The notes: generated from the letters alone by a model not told the origin. A stretch of 64,000 nt of DNA from Tritrichomonas foetus (GCA_001839685.1 MLAK01000002.1:161464-225463), one strand, 5' to 3'; counted from the stretch's first letter, positions 48,525 to 59,075 are shown. Made by a program: numbers and translations.

Positions 48525-50336
48525 TTAGTATCTCGGCAAATTCTCTTCATTACGTGCCATGAATCTTTTCATTCTATATACTTCAGGTAAGCTGCTAATT
48601 GTAAATGTCCACGGCTTTTCGAAAATAATAATCTGTTTTGGTCCGGCGAAAGTTACATACAATATGTCGTTGTAAGGTAATCTGTAAAGTCCTAAATCTG
48701 GTTTCTTCAAATTGCGAACAATCGCTCTCTGTGAAGATGCCAAAAGTATCTGGCTTGGATTATCTACTGCAAAAGAAATGGTGTTTACTGCAACATCTTT
48801 AAATTTACCAAATTTAGTTGTAAGTTTTGGTAAGAGCTCTTTCTTAAGCACATTAAAAACTGCTACTTTTTCACTGCCTGTTGAAATAAATAATCTGTTT
48901 TTGAATGGCTGGAAAGCGAATGTTGAGAAAGGTGTTCCCAAATTTGGTAATTCCGTTTCTATCTTCGTCAGATTCTTGTCAAGAAGAACCATTTTATCTA
49001 TTCCGCCAGCAACGATATGTTCTCCATTACTTGAGATAGCAATTCTAAATACTGGGAAACCAACATTAATTGAACCTTTTTTAAAACGAACAGTTCCATC
49101 CAAGAATCCCATAAACAAAATTCCTTGTTTTGAATATACTAAAAATGAAGCAGGTGGAAGATTTGTTTTATTGTCATATTCCCACATTCCATTTTGATTC
49201 CTTTTTATTAATTTGACAGCACTTGCTGAATAAGCTAGTTCATTTCCACTTGGCGATAAAGCTACGCATTCTATACAGTTTTTCGAGTTATCTGTTTTTA
49301 CATTCAGTTCCAATTTTGCTTGTTTTGAATCCAACTTCCAAATGGAAAGTTGATGGCCTGTAGCACCAGCAACTATTAAATCTCCATCTCGCGATGTTGA
49401 CGAGATTGGTGGCTGATATTGGAATGGGAAAAGTTGATCTTTGATATAAAGAGTTGAATCTAAAGAGCCACTAATTGCGTAAGTTTTATCACTCGCAGCC
49501 AAGCAAGTAACTTCATGTGTATGATTTCTTGAAGATCCAGCTTGCGCCCATAATCCATTCTTTTTATTGTAGCCAAATTTGACAACAGTTGGGTCAACTC
49601 CAGAAGCCCAAAGAAATTGGTCATTTGCTGCCAATGCGCGAATATTCGCTTTATGAGAATTGAATTTTGCTATGACAGTAGCTGTCATTGGATCCCAAAT
49701 GTGGACATTTCCGTCTCTATCGCCTGTTGCAAAATGTCCTCCGGGAACTGCTGTAACGGCAAGGACAGGTGACCCAACTTCATAACATGTCAAAATTCTG
49801 CCATTTTCTGGGTCAATTTTGGCAACTCGTCCTTGATGCGCACCGGCATAGATATATCCAGAATCGTCGAAACAAACGCAAAGAACAGCAGACACAAATT
49901 TGTCTGATGACGCAACAAATGAGAGTTCTTCTGATGGATTGAAAATGTTAACATGTCCTGTATATTCTGAATCGCCGCATGCTGTAACAATCCTGTCTTG
50001 CTTTTTATTGACGGCAAGCGTAATTAAATGTCCGTATGAATGGGTTGGTCGCATGAATTTGAGTGAAGGGTATTGGATTAAAAATAATTCGCCTGTTAAT
50101 AAACCGACTGCAATCGCTGGCTCGTCATGATATTTACACCATGCAACAGATTTAAGATTGTCTGGGAAGGTGACGTAAAACGATGCCATGACGAAAGCAT
50201 TTTCTTTGATATTCCATATTTCAAGGTATCCAGATTCACGACCGACAACTAAAGTATCGCCTTTTGTATTTAATGAAATCGAGGAAATCGAAGATGGTGT
50301 GTAATCAAATACTCTGATTCTATGGACTTCAGTCAT
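48525..50336 (-). CDS. UTP4/Cirhin-like WD40 protein (small-subunit processome)
   Basis: UTP4 is a tandem WD40-propeller subunit of t-UTP/UtpA that starts pre-18S rRNA processing. Seen in 603 residues: the start HRIRVFDYTPSSISSISLN, matching the Cirhin/UTP4 start (HRIRFFDYVPSGI); about a dozen WD-type blades throughout with GDRDGNVHIWDP as the clearest; C-terminal blade with PWTFTISSLPEVYRMKRF. The length is close to the family (686 in human). Two propellers and the N-terminal signature make UTP4 more likely than a generic WD40 protein. Together with the DRS1-like helicases it belongs to ribosome biogenesis. Confidence 0.78.
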   Translation of the reverse strand: MTEVHRIRVFDYTPSSISSISLNTKGDTLVVGRESGYLEIWNIKENAFVMASFYVTFPDNLKSVAWCKYHDEPAIAVGLLTGELFLIQYPSLKFMRPTHSYGHLITLAVNKKQDRIVTACGDSEYTGHVNIFNPSEELSFVASSDKFVSAVLCVCFDDSGYIYAGAHQGRVAKIDPENGRILTCYEVGSPVLAVTAVPGGHFATGDRDGNVHIWDPMTATVIAKFNSHKANIRALAANDQFLWASGVDPTVVKFGYNKKNGLWAQAGSSRNHTHEVTCLAASDKTYAISGSLDSTLYIKDQLFPFQYQPPISSTSRDGDLIVAGATGHQLSIWKLDSKQAKLELNVKTDNSKNCIECVALSPSGNELAYSASAVKLIKRNQNGMWEYDNKTNLPPASFLVYSKQGILFMGFLDGTVRFKKGSINVGFPVFRIAISSNGEHIVAGGIDKMVLLDKNLTKIETELPNLGTPFSTFAFQPFKNRLFISTGSEKVAVFNVLKKELLPKLTTKFGKFKDVAVNTISFAVDNPSQILLASSQRAIVRNLKKPDLGLYRLPYNDILYVTFAGPKQIIIFEKPWTFTISSLPEVYRMKRFMARNEENLPRY

Positions 50337-50620
50337 TTTCTTTGACCATGATCATCAATTAACGGTCGCCCGATTTTGAATTCACCAAAATCATGAACAA
50401 AATCCATTTTGAATACCTATATGGCCTTACATTCATCAAGATTGTTAAATAAAAACATCTTTATCTCAGCATATTACGAAATATAAGTTATTTATTATGT
50501 TACTAACAATATATATATTATTATTTGATATTAAGGATTGAATATGGTATTCGTTTACAATGTGTATATCGAGAAAAGGAGATATCTCAATATTGTGCGA
50601 AAATCTGGCCGACCAAAAAA

Positions 50621-52021
50621 ATGAATTACAAAGATGCAACCCAGAAGATCCTTCGCTCATCTCTTCATCAATTTTTAGATCCAGACTTTGATGATGTAGA
50701 TGTTTATGAGCAATCTGTTTGGATTGAAATTTTAAAAAATTGCTCCCAGAAATTAAGAAATTCTGATACTTGTTTATTAGAAGAAATGGTGAATTATCTT
50801 TTTAATTGCTGGTGTACAGATGCAATGAATCAATTATTAACTACCGAAATACCAGCAATTTTAATTTCATTTTTGGAGAATTATGTTCAAAATCATATGA
50901 AGCCCAATTTGCCCATTCTAAAAATTCGAGAAATTGGTTCAAAACGAGATATGATTTTGGCTTTATATGTTATCAACGAATGCTTTAAAATGCATTCAAA
51001 TTTTAATTATCAAAATGTGACTCCGAATTTAATGAAAATGTTTTTTACTATTTCTGAATTTTCCAGCTGTGATTCTGCTAAATTTGCAATATCAATTATT
51101 ACTAGGTATGCAGAACATTCACCTGAATGTTTATCAAATTTACTTACATTAAATTTCGTTGATCGAATTTTATATCTTCTAAAAAGTCCCATAAATTATT
51201 CAATTAAAGCTTGTTTAATTTATGCTTTAATACCATTAATTAATACCGGAAATATTGGAAATATTTGCGAATTATTAATTTTTCATCAGAAAAAATGGCA
51301 AAATGAGCTCACTTTCCTTGCTATTTTGAATTTTTTTAATCAATATCTACTTTTTTCTGAAAAAAATCTTAAAAATGGATTTAAACTAGGCGTTTTCGAT
51401 TTGGCATTAGATGGAATCATATATGATTTTCCAAATAAATCCGAAGAAGGAACAGAGACAGAAACAAAGCAGACATCGTTAGAAATTATTATGCAATTTT
51501 TGAATTCCCCTTTTAGTGAACATAAAGAATATATTATCACATATTCTGATATTGGGAAACATGTTGGACTTTTATTATTAAATGAAAACGATAATGACAT
51601 CAAGTGCGGAATTACAATCTTGAATTTTCTTCTCTATAATGATCCAGATATCCCTTCAAAAGTAATCCATCATAAAATAATAGAAAATATTTGCAAAGCT
51701 ATCAAAATATGCAATTTCGAAAATAAAACTTTAATTTTAAATGTTTTGGGTTATTTCCTGAAAGAAACAGATAAGTCTATCGTAATGATGATATTGAATA
51801 ATGACATTTTAGAATATGTTTTTGAATCTATTGAATGCATTACTGATCCCTTAAAAATTTATGTTTTGGAAAGTTTGTTTCATATTTTTACGAATTATCC
51901 TGAAAGTAAGAAATATGTTAATGAAGAAGATATATATGAAATCATAGAACCACTTCAAAGATATCCAAATGAAGACATATCAACTTTAGCACAACTAATT
52001 CACAAAGAATTTGTTGAATGA
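50621..52021 (+). CDS. ARM/HEAT-like helical-repeat protein, unidentified
   Basis: Not assigned. Seen in 466 residues from ATG 50621: all-helical sequence with ~40-residue periodicity, resembling armadillo repeats as in importin-alpha-like proteins of trichomonads. The N-terminus has no clear basic importin-beta-binding region, and the usual WxxxN arrays of importin alpha are not evident. The frame continues 32 codons upstream to an ATG at 50525, but that part has no repeat character and includes a likely leader. Divergent from UTP4. Function open; the repeat call is by pattern. Confidence 0.55.
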   Translation: MNYKDATQKILRSSLHQFLDPDFDDVDVYEQSVWIEILKNCSQKLRNSDTCLLEEMVNYLFNCWCTDAMNQLLTTEIPAILISFLENYVQNHMKPNLPILKIREIGSKRDMILALYVINECFKMHSNFNYQNVTPNLMKMFFTISEFSSCDSAKFAISIITRYAEHSPECLSNLLTLNFVDRILYLLKSPINYSIKACLIYALIPLINTGNIGNICELLIFHQKKWQNELTFLAILNFFNQYLLFSEKNLKNGFKLGVFDLALDGIIYDFPNKSEEGTETETKQTSLEIIMQFLNSPFSEHKEYIITYSDIGKHVGLLLLNENDNDIKCGITILNFLLYNDPDIPSKVIHHKIIENICKAIKICNFENKTLILNVLGYFLKETDKSIVMMILNNDILEYVFESIECITDPLKIYVLESLFHIFTNYPESKKYVNEEDIYEIIEPLQRYPNEDISTLAQLIHKEFVE

Positions 52022-52475
52022 ATTTTTCATTAATTGAAAGTAATGTATAGCAAATACTTTTAGTATTAACTATAATTCTTCATGTAAAAATTGATGTGAG
52101 TAAATATAAATCCCTTCTGGCAAACTATTCATTCGAAATTTTTAATTTTATTTTATTTATTTATTTTTATTTTAACATCTTTCTCGAACATTAGTAGTAT
52201 CACATGATTTGGCTACTTGACAATGAATAAAGAGAATAGAGAAATATCATTTGATATTGAGGAAAAATGGTCTGACATCTTTTTGATCTGAACCATTTGA
52301 ATCTAGTCAAAAAGTTCATTATTCTTCACAATTTCCGTATTTTTGTTTACATCTCTGAATTTTTCTGTGTCTGGACATTTAAATCAAAAAGACCGATAAG
52401 TTATATGAAAGGTTGAACGATAACAGAACGTTTGAGAATTGGTAATTGGCTGACCATTTAAGTCATTCTTAAAAA
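52022..52475. other. Spacer with DnaJ promoter elements
   Basis: Contains an AACGATA site at 52427-52433 (like the Myb-recognition element of T. vaginalis), a TGACCATTTA at 52451-52460 and an Inr-like TCATTCTT at 52463-52470, all within 50 bases of the DnaJ ATG. Confidence 0.5.
52463..52470 (+). promoter_or_regulatory. Inr-like element of the DnaJ gene
   Basis: TCATTCTT ends five bases before the DnaJ ATG (52476), fitting the trichomonad Inr (TCA-Y-T/A) and its very short leaders. TGACCATTTA sits directly upstream of it. Confidence 0.5.
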
Positions 52476-53411
52476 ATGGGTAAAGATTACTATTCCATTC
52501 TTGGTGTTTCAAGGAACGCCGACGAAAAAGAACTCAAGCGCGCTTACCGCAAGCTTGCCATGAAGTGGCACCCTGATAAAAACCCCGACAATCAAGCCGA
52601 AGCCCAATCAAAATTCCAAGAAATATCAGAAGCGTACGATGTTCTAAACGATCCAAAGAAGCGACAAGTTTACGATCAGTTCGGTGAAGAAGGATTGAAA
52701 GGAAGTGCCGGCGGTGGCTATTCCTTCAACTTTGGCTCAGCCCAAGATCTCTTCTCCCATATCTTTGGTGGAATGGGAGGAATGGGAGGCATGGGCGGCT
52801 TCGAAGACATCCTCGGTGGCATGGGCGGTTTCGGCCGTGGCATGGGAGGAATGGGCGGCATGGGCGGAATGCGCCGTGGCCCAAGAAAACCAGATCCAGC
52901 AATCTTAAATGTAAACTGTACACTCGAACAACTCTTCACAGGTTGTAAGAAGACTTTGAAGGTCACTCGAACAATAAACGGTCGCCCAGATGTCAAAACG
53001 TTCGAAATTGATGTTCAGCCAGGCTGGAAGGAGGGCACAAAAATTACATATGATAATGAAGGTGATCAAAATCCAGGACAACTTCCACAAGACATCCAAT
53101 TCATTATCAAAACTAGAGAACACGACGTTTGGAGGCGCGAGGGAGACAACCTCGTCACAGAGGAAATCATTTCCCTCAAGCAGGCTCTTTGCGGATTCAC
53201 CCACACGCGAATGGGCGTTGATGGACAGCCAGTTGTCCTCGAAGTGAAGGACTGCATTTCACCAGGAGCAGACAGAAGAGTTGTTGGCGCTGGAATGCCA
53301 AAGAGGGGTGGCGGAAGAGGTGATGCAATCTTCAAATTCAGAATCTCTTTCCCATCTCATCTTACAGACGAGCAGAAAGAGGCCATCGCTAAGAATTTAC
53401 CAGACGAATAG
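52476..53411 (+). CDS. Type II DnaJ/Hsp40 co-chaperone (DNAJB1/Sis1-like)
   Basis: Stimulates Hsp70 ATPase and delivers unfolded clients. Seen in 311 residues: J domain with HPD at 32-34; a Gly/Met/Phe-rich linker (about 75-135) with many GGMGGMGG units; no zinc-finger cysteine repeats; and the two C-terminal peptide-binding domains with [20 protein letters not shown] and [14 protein letters not shown]. Length matches DNAJB1 (340) less a short C-terminal part. C-rich third positions suggest high expression. The GGM repeat is coded by repeated GGAATGGGAGG-type DNA and is expected to vary between strains. Confidence 0.95.
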   Translation: MGKDYYSILGVSRNADEKELKRAYRKLAMKWHPDKNPDNQAEAQSKFQEISEAYDVLNDPKKRQVYDQFGEEGLKGSAGGGYSFNFGSAQDLFSHIFGGMGGMGGMGGFEDILGGMGGFGRGMGGMGGMGGMRRGPRKPDPAILNVNCTLEQLFTGCKKTLKVTRTINGRPDVKTFEIDVQPGWKEGTKITYDNEGDQNPGQLPQDIQFIIKTREHDVWRREGDNLVTEEIISLKQALCGFTHTRMGVDGQPVVLEVKDCISPGADRRVVGAGMPKRGGGRGDAIFKFRISFPSHLTDEQKEAIAKNLPDE

Positions 53412-54191
53412 ATTTAAGATATGTCGACTATTAATAAATTAATTTATTGCAATAACATTATTTATACATAATTCTCGACACTATTTGACATTTTAGTGGG
53501 CCTATTGTTGAAGTGCTCTTTTCGAGATTTTGTGTCCTTCACAACAGCTCTATTCTTTTGGTGATCTTATGCAACAAGGAAAATTTTGACGTCAGCTATT
53601 AACATAAACGTGTAAAAGATTTCCAGAAGTTGAATTCCATCATTTTTCTCTAAAATCTAATTTTTTTATATTCAGAGAAAATTGGTATAATTTGATTTGT
53701 TGATGTTTTTTGTTGATATAATAAATTGGGAGAGCCGTAATAATAACCCAAAAATAAATAACATTCTCAAAAATCAGATATTCAACTTCGCCTTTATAGT
53801 TATAACAAAGGCTGACTGTAATCTTTTTCATATTTAGCCATAATGCAGAGGTATCTATGCAGATAGAATATACAAGTCTTTTGTGTTACATTCGATTAAT
53901 CACATTCTGGATACCATCAACACAAAAACTAACTCTGCTCACAAATAACTATTTTTTCAGTGAAATACTTTTATTATAGTACGAAAAAAATAAGTAATAA
54001 ATTAATCGATTTCAGGAACTTTTTTCACTCTTTTATTGACAAGTAAGCTTCACAAAAACTAGCAATATTTGAATTCAGATAATTCAAATTATCCCTATTT
54101 TTGAATCATGCACTAAGAAAAAATATAGCTTTTTCAATTGGATAATTTTATTTTTGAAAAATACTTTGAATATGTTTCAATTATAACTTTC
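53412..54191. other. Spacer between DnaJ and CK1-type kinase genes
   Basis: No intact gene. A possible decayed minus-strand frame at 53462-53831 is listed separately. Confidence 0.5.
53462..53831 (-). pseudogene. Possible relic frame, unidentified
   Basis: An ATG at 53829-53831 opens 63 residues with one hydrophobic segment (MKKITVSLCYNYKGEVEYLI), after which a second frame carries KDTKSRKEHFNNRPTKMSN to a stop at 53462. Composition is coding-like in the second part, but the evidence is weak and chance is plausible. Confidence 0.2.
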
Positions 54192-55205
54192 ATGAACAAG
54201 AAAAAGAAACCAAAGGAACTGAAAAAAGGTTTTGTGATTTCTCACTATCGTCTTGAAAGGAAGATCGGCAGAGGTGGATACGGTTATATATATATTGCGT
54301 CAGATTTAGATTCAGAGAATACTTTTTATGCAATGAAAATCGAAAAAATCAATCCCGAAAAGAGAGGTTTACAACCAGAAATCGAATTCATGCCAACAAT
54401 GCAGGGTTCCCCCTATTTCCCCAAATTTTACGGTTCTGGCGAGAATGGAATATTTCGATGGATTTTATACGAAATTTTGGGACCGTCACTTACAATAATT
54501 AGATGGTCGTTAAAAGGCGAACATTTCTCAAAGTATACAGCCTTTCGAGCCGCAAAGGAAATGGTCAGGGCTCTCCAAGAATGTCATAATAGAGGAATTA
54601 TTCACCGTGATGTAAAACCAGGCAACTTTTTGATAAGACCAAGTCGTGAGCATCCTATTGTACTTATTGACTTTGGATTAAGTCGACCATTCAAAACACC
54701 AGATGGTGAATTTATTCCACCTCGAGACAAAATCGGGTTTTATGGCACTTCTAGATACGCATCAGTGAGCGTGTATAAGGGGAATGAACAATGTCGAGGT
54801 GACGATCTTATTTCTTGGTTTTATTCACTAATCGAAATGATTCGGGGTGATCTGCCTTTTCCAAATACCAGAGACAAAGAGGTTCTTCGGAAAGTAAAAC
54901 AAAAATTAACCATTCAAAAGCTATGTAAAAAGTTGCCTTCTCAACTTATCGAAATTTGGAATTTAATTAAAGATCTGACTTATTATGATGATCCTGATTA
55001 CGATAGAATTTGTGAACTATTGGATGAAGCTGCTGCGTCTGTACACCATCAGAATCCAGAATATGACTGGTTAAGAATCTCAAAAAGAAAAATGAAGAAA
55101 ATTTCTGCAATCAACATTTTTGAGGATTCTGAAGAGAGTGAAAATATAACTGTTTATCATAAATTGAAGGGAATTCCCCAGACAGGAACATGCAATATTG
55201 CATGA
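54192..55205 (+). CDS. Casein kinase 1 / tau-tubulin-kinase-like protein kinase
   Basis: Ser/Thr kinase of the CK1 group. Seen in 337 residues from ATG 54192: YRLERKIGRGGYGYIYIASD (Gly-rich loop), catalytic Lys in AMKIEK, a HRDVKPGNFLI catalytic loop, DFGLSR, and the CK1-specific GTSRYASVSVYKGNEQCRGDDLISWFYSLIEM. CK1 members lack APE and instead carry this SIN-like block. The C-terminal ~60 residues are Lys/Glu-rich. The upstream extension of the frame opens at TTG, not ATG. Lineages like trichomonads have many CK1/TTBK-like kinases, so subgroup is not assigned. Confidence 0.93.
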   Translation: MNKKKKPKELKKGFVISHYRLERKIGRGGYGYIYIASDLDSENTFYAMKIEKINPEKRGLQPEIEFMPTMQGSPYFPKFYGSGENGIFRWILYEILGPSLTIIRWSLKGEHFSKYTAFRAAKEMVRALQECHNRGIIHRDVKPGNFLIRPSREHPIVLIDFGLSRPFKTPDGEFIPPRDKIGFYGTSRYASVSVYKGNEQCRGDDLISWFYSLIEMIRGDLPFPNTRDKEVLRKVKQKLTIQKLCKKLPSQLIEIWNLIKDLTYYDDPDYDRICELLDEAAASVHHQNPEYDWLRISKRKMKKISAINIFEDSEESENITVYHKLKGIPQTGTCNIA

Positions 55206-55412
55206 AACTAAATTATGTAACTAAAATAAGGATATAATGAAATTAATCTTTTCTTTCATTTTCTCAAAGTAAGAATGAATCTAGAAATCAGAATCAAAAT
55301 GAAAATAAGAGGAATTAATGAATAAAAACAGTCATATCAGCAGAGAAATATAAATTATAGCTATTAACGCAGTTCAACTTTTAATTACAGTAATATTTAT
55401 TATAATACAATT

Positions 55413-57731
55413 CTAACATTTTTTCAAATATTCATCAAGGAATCTCTTTTCATTTGGTCGCACTGATTCGAAGTTAATCGATGGAAGTATTAAATCTTCG
55501 GGCCTTCGTGCCCTTCCGCTAAGAACCCTACACTCTTCGAGTAATTTAATGTCAAGTTCAAATCTGAGATCAGTTCCCCAATCTGCAAATATATTCTCAA
55601 CGATCGAATAATATTTTCTATGAAGTCCCATATTATATCCATCACTGCCAGATGGAAGCGGTCTTTTAAGTGGTTCATCATCAAATGTCTGAGACAGTTC
55701 AGACAGGAATAAGCCGAGAAAAGGCATTGTTATTTCCGGACTCTCAATCATTTCATTTTTGAAGTCTTTATTATTAAAGAAATTCTTTAATTGATTATAT
55801 TTTTCTAATATATGCTGATTAACTTGTTTCCATGAAGATTTTAATCTTCGAATTGGCAAACAATTTAATGCAGCATCAATTTCCGCTAATAAATGATAAT
55901 TTTTATTTTTCCTCGCAGTGTCCATTACATTAATCCAAAAAGTGATGAATTTTACTCGTTGTCGTTCACTGTCAACGAGAATTGTGGTTGCAATGAATGC
56001 AGAAACTTCATTAAATCGTTCAATCATGGAATTAATATTTGTTGATAGTTCTGGACGTGTCTTCCAATTGTCATGAACAAATTCCCTTCTTTGTAATTTA
56101 TGCATCATTTCTAAATCAATATACATGAAGTGATTGGCTAAAACAGAAGGATCAACATTTAATTCCATTAAATCAGTAATTTGTAAAACACCTCTCATAT
56201 TTGGTGATGGGAGTTTAGGTGAAAACTCTTCAATCGCATTTGTTTTATTCTTTAAAGCAAGAACTAATGCTCTAATAATTGCAGCTTGACAAAGAACAAG
56301 ATTTGTGTTTTTCGTAACCATTTTTTTGGTCATTTTCAAAATAATGTCTGCACAATTAGGTGAATCATAAAAATCTTCAGGATAATAATAAAGCCATAAG
56401 AAAATATATTGTGCGATATGTGACATATATTGAGGATCGAGATTTTTTAATGCTTTTTCAACATTTTTGGCAATTGGAAGAGGAGGAATTCCTAAATTAT
56501 GCCAAACAAACAAATGAAATTTATCCGGAAGGTTTTCTGTTACTTTTGGACCAAAACGAAAGTCAAAAAAGGAAGATGGCGAAATACAATCAATATATAC
56601 AATTTTGTTCATCGTCAAATATTTCACCTCATTTTCATCTGGAATCATAACATTAGTTAAATTAAAGCCATTATAGTCTTGGAGAGGTGCTCGATTATCA
56701 TATACTATTCGTAGAACTTGGTTGACGATCTCTTGTTGTCTTAGTTTTTCAACAAGAGGAGCAGGAACAGCTTCGAACGTGAAGAAATTGGGCGAATATG
56801 AAACTAATGTGTTATCACTTAAAGGATCATCATCTTCAAGTGATGTCACGTAAGATGTTCCAAAATCTAAAGAGAAAAATTGAAGAGAACAATCATCATC
56901 TAAAAACAGATCGGCTAATAAATTACTAGTTTTGCTTACCGAGCTCGCCGATTTGGTTCTTCGATGATCATGACCAGGTTGTTTAGGTGCTGTGGGCCCA
57001 GGAATGAAATTATAAGGAACAACATATTGTAATTCTTCATCTAATTTGATGCTTGACTTATTTATTGATCCATTTAATTCACTAACAAGCTTTCCATCCA
57101 ATGGTTGTGGATTTCGTTGTATATAATAATGATCAACTGTTAGAGTAGTTGAAAATTTAAGTGGACAATTATTTTTGGATTTAGGGGATCTTTTTACAAC
57201 TAGCAGTTTTTCTTCATGAACGATTGAGCGCGATTTGCTACTACGACTAACTGACTCGCCTCTGATTTTATGTGAAGCAGATGAAGTGGAATTTCCTTCT
57301 TGTATTGGAACTCGACGTTTGACTCTTCTACGTTCAATTGTGACTGAATTCGAATTCGCATTTGAATTCGAATTTTGATGATTTGAATCTTCAACTCTCC
57401 GTGAATTTTTATGTGAGCTAACACTATGCTGGCGACGCGAAGAACTAGTTTTTGTAATTTCAATCGTTGTTGCTGCGAGATTCTGATTCAAAACTCTACT
57501 TTTAATTTTTTTTCGTGGTGATTCAGAATCTGATGAAGAATCAATATCTGCACCAATCTGGCGATGATCGACACGAGAAATTGAGTGGTTTCCTGAATGC
57601 GAATTTTCTGAATTACGATTTCGAGACTTGCTTGGTTTATATGATATTTTTGGAATCATAGTTGCTGCTAATTTGTGATTTGAACCTTGTGAAGTTGGCG
57701 TTGTTCTTTGATTGCTGCTTTGTTGGCTCAT
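55413..57731 (-). CDS. RasGEF (CDC25-homology) domain protein
   Basis: Activates Ras-type GTPases by nucleotide exchange. Seen in 772 residues: an Asn/Ser/Arg-rich disordered N-terminal ~200 residues with many possible phosphosites; a middle region of unclear fold with DRRTKSASSV and acidic patches; a possible RasGEF N-terminal helical module at about 340-480; and a CDC25-homology domain near the C-terminus (about 520-750), with DLEMMHKLQRREFVHDNW, RFNEVSAFIATTIL and LPSGSDGYNMGLHRKYYSI. The ATG at 57729-57731 is used; a GTG two codons earlier is not a start. It converges on the CK1-type kinase gene. Confidence 0.85.
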   Translation of the reverse strand: MSQQSSNQRTTPTSQGSNHKLAATMIPKISYKPSKSRNRNSENSHSGNHSISRVDHRQIGADIDSSSDSESPRKKIKSRVLNQNLAATTIEITKTSSSRRQHSVSSHKNSRRVEDSNHQNSNSNANSNSVTIERRRVKRRVPIQEGNSTSSASHKIRGESVSRSSKSRSIVHEEKLLVVKRSPKSKNNCPLKFSTTLTVDHYYIQRNPQPLDGKLVSELNGSINKSSIKLDEELQYVVPYNFIPGPTAPKQPGHDHRRTKSASSVSKTSNLLADLFLDDDCSLQFFSLDFGTSYVTSLEDDDPLSDNTLVSYSPNFFTFEAVPAPLVEKLRQQEIVNQVLRIVYDNRAPLQDYNGFNLTNVMIPDENEVKYLTMNKIVYIDCISPSSFFDFRFGPKVTENLPDKFHLFVWHNLGIPPLPIAKNVEKALKNLDPQYMSHIAQYIFLWLYYYPEDFYDSPNCADIILKMTKKMVTKNTNLVLCQAAIIRALVLALKNKTNAIEEFSPKLPSPNMRGVLQITDLMELNVDPSVLANHFMYIDLEMMHKLQRREFVHDNWKTRPELSTNINSMIERFNEVSAFIATTILVDSERQRVKFITFWINVMDTARKNKNYHLLAEIDAALNCLPIRRLKSSWKQVNQHILEKYNQLKNFFNNKDFKNEMIESPEITMPFLGLFLSELSQTFDDEPLKRPLPSGSDGYNMGLHRKYYSIVENIFADWGTDLRFELDIKLLEECRVLSGRARRPEDLILPSINFESVRPNEKRFLDEYLKKC

Positions 57732-58290
57732 CCTCACAAATTAAAATCGTAAAGCTTATAAAAAGTTTGATAATGTGCGATTTTGCGAAAATATTTTTAA
57801 ACGTCTTTTTGTAACTCTCCCAATTGAAAATTTGTCGTCATCGCAGAATAAGATCGATGATTTCATCCATTATACATTTTATTCATTTTTTATAATTAAC
57901 ATTGACTATAATGAAAATAAACATGAAACTGATCTTGTGGAAAAGCAAAGATTACTTTGACATCGTCAATTCTAATTTTTTTCGAATTCATTCATAATAA
58001 TTCATCAAAACAGTAAAAGTGTGCATTTTGCTCATTTCATTCTGATTTTTCAAAAAAGTCAAAAAACATAATTATCAATCATATTTTTCATAGAAATTTG
58101 AAATAAGATGAATCTTATTTTTTACTTGTAACAGAGTTGTATGCTTTGTCTATCTGTTAATTCTTACCCAATGAAATTTCATTGATTCCGATGGATATCT
58201 TTCTACATAAACGGTCAATGGTCAATTATTTCAATAAATTTCGCTATTAATTAAAATAAAATCATTTCAATTGGCGAACGTTTAAGAGTA
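57732..58290. other. Spacer between divergent RasGEF and MYCBP genes
   Basis: No gene. Holds a TAAACGGTCA element at 58209-58218 and an Inr-like TCATTTCA at 58262-58269, both upstream of the MYCBP start. Confidence 0.5.
58262..58269 (+). promoter_or_regulatory. Inr-like element of the MYCBP gene
   Basis: TCATTTCA lies 29 bases before the ATG at 58291, within the short-leader range of trichomonad genes. TAAACGGTCA lies 44 bases further upstream. Confidence 0.35.
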
Positions 58291-58539
58291 ATGACTGATT
58301 TAAAAAAAGAGGCGTTTCGCAAATATTTAGAAACTCACAATGTTATTGAAGTTTTGAATCGATCAATGCTCGCTTTGAATGAATTGGATTCTTTCCCAGA
58401 AGATCCGCTTGCTTTCGTCCGCGAAAATATCGGTGCTCCACCTATGGAAAACGTTGACGCTTTAGTGAGAGAAAATCAAGATTTAACAGCCCGCGTTACA
58501 AAACTTCGTCAAGAGTTGGCAATTTTGGAAGAAAAATAA
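58291..58539 (+). CDS. MYCBP/AMY-1-like small coiled-coil protein
   Basis: Seen in 82 residues: FRKYLETHNVIEVLNRSMLALNE, matching the MYCBP start (FRRYLEKSGVLDTLTKVLVALYE); then DPLAFVRENIGAPP (family ALDFLKHHLGAATP); then a C-terminal coiled coil ending RVTKLRQELAILEEK. The human protein (103 residues) was named for c-Myc binding but also binds AKAPs and is found in cilia and flagella of protists. No Myc exists here, so a ciliary or AKAP-like adaptor role is the reasonable inference. Small, single-frame, with a clear promoter. Confidence 0.85.
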   Translation: MTDLKKEAFRKYLETHNVIEVLNRSMLALNELDSFPEDPLAFVRENIGAPPMENVDALVRENQDLTARVTKLRQELAILEEK

Positions 58540-59075
58540 ATCTCATGTTTTATCATATTTTTCTTTTTTTTCTAAAAACAAAGTAGCATTTCTATTTCAT
58601 ATTTTCCATGTTTTTCTTTTTCTTTCTCTTTTAGCACAGAATTTCATTTTTCACCATCTAATATTTTTGATTCCAGAATAGCACTCATGTTTCTCCGGCC
58701 TGAAAATAATATTTTGCTGAATTAGATCATGAAAAGCATTTTTAAACGGGTTTTTAGTTTCATTGTTGGATCATCGAAATTTCATTTTCGAAATATTTTC
58801 AATAGATTGGCTATCTTAAAGCATCATTAAGAATTATTCTTTTATTTGAAAAGGAAACTATGTCAAATTTTGATTTTTAGAAATCTCAAAAAGAATCTAA
58901 TATTTAGAATCAACTTTCATTCAACAAAATTGTTCTTTTATTCAACTTTTTCACTTGCATGGCGAATTTCATCATTCCTGATGATCGCAGTTTGAAACTG
59001 ATCTGTGCAATCCGAAAGTTTCAATTCTGCCGCCTGAAAAATTGAAATTCTATGTTTTTGTCACTTTTCTATTTG
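58540..59075. other. Spacer upstream of the ELP2 gene
   Basis: AT-rich, with no gene other than the start of the open frame at 59052, which lies upstream of the chosen ELP2 ATG. Confidence 0.5.
59061..59068 (+). promoter_or_regulatory. Inr-like element of the ELP2 gene
   Basis: TCACTTTT sits between an upstream ATG (59052) and a second in-frame ATG (59076), seven bases before the latter. If it is the transcription start, only the second ATG is in the mRNA, which is why I choose 59076. Confidence 0.45.

Noticed and set aside
57775..57960. 61-codon frame beside the RasGEF start
   Set aside because: Low-complexity AT-driven residues, no motif, and overlaps the RasGEF promoter region.
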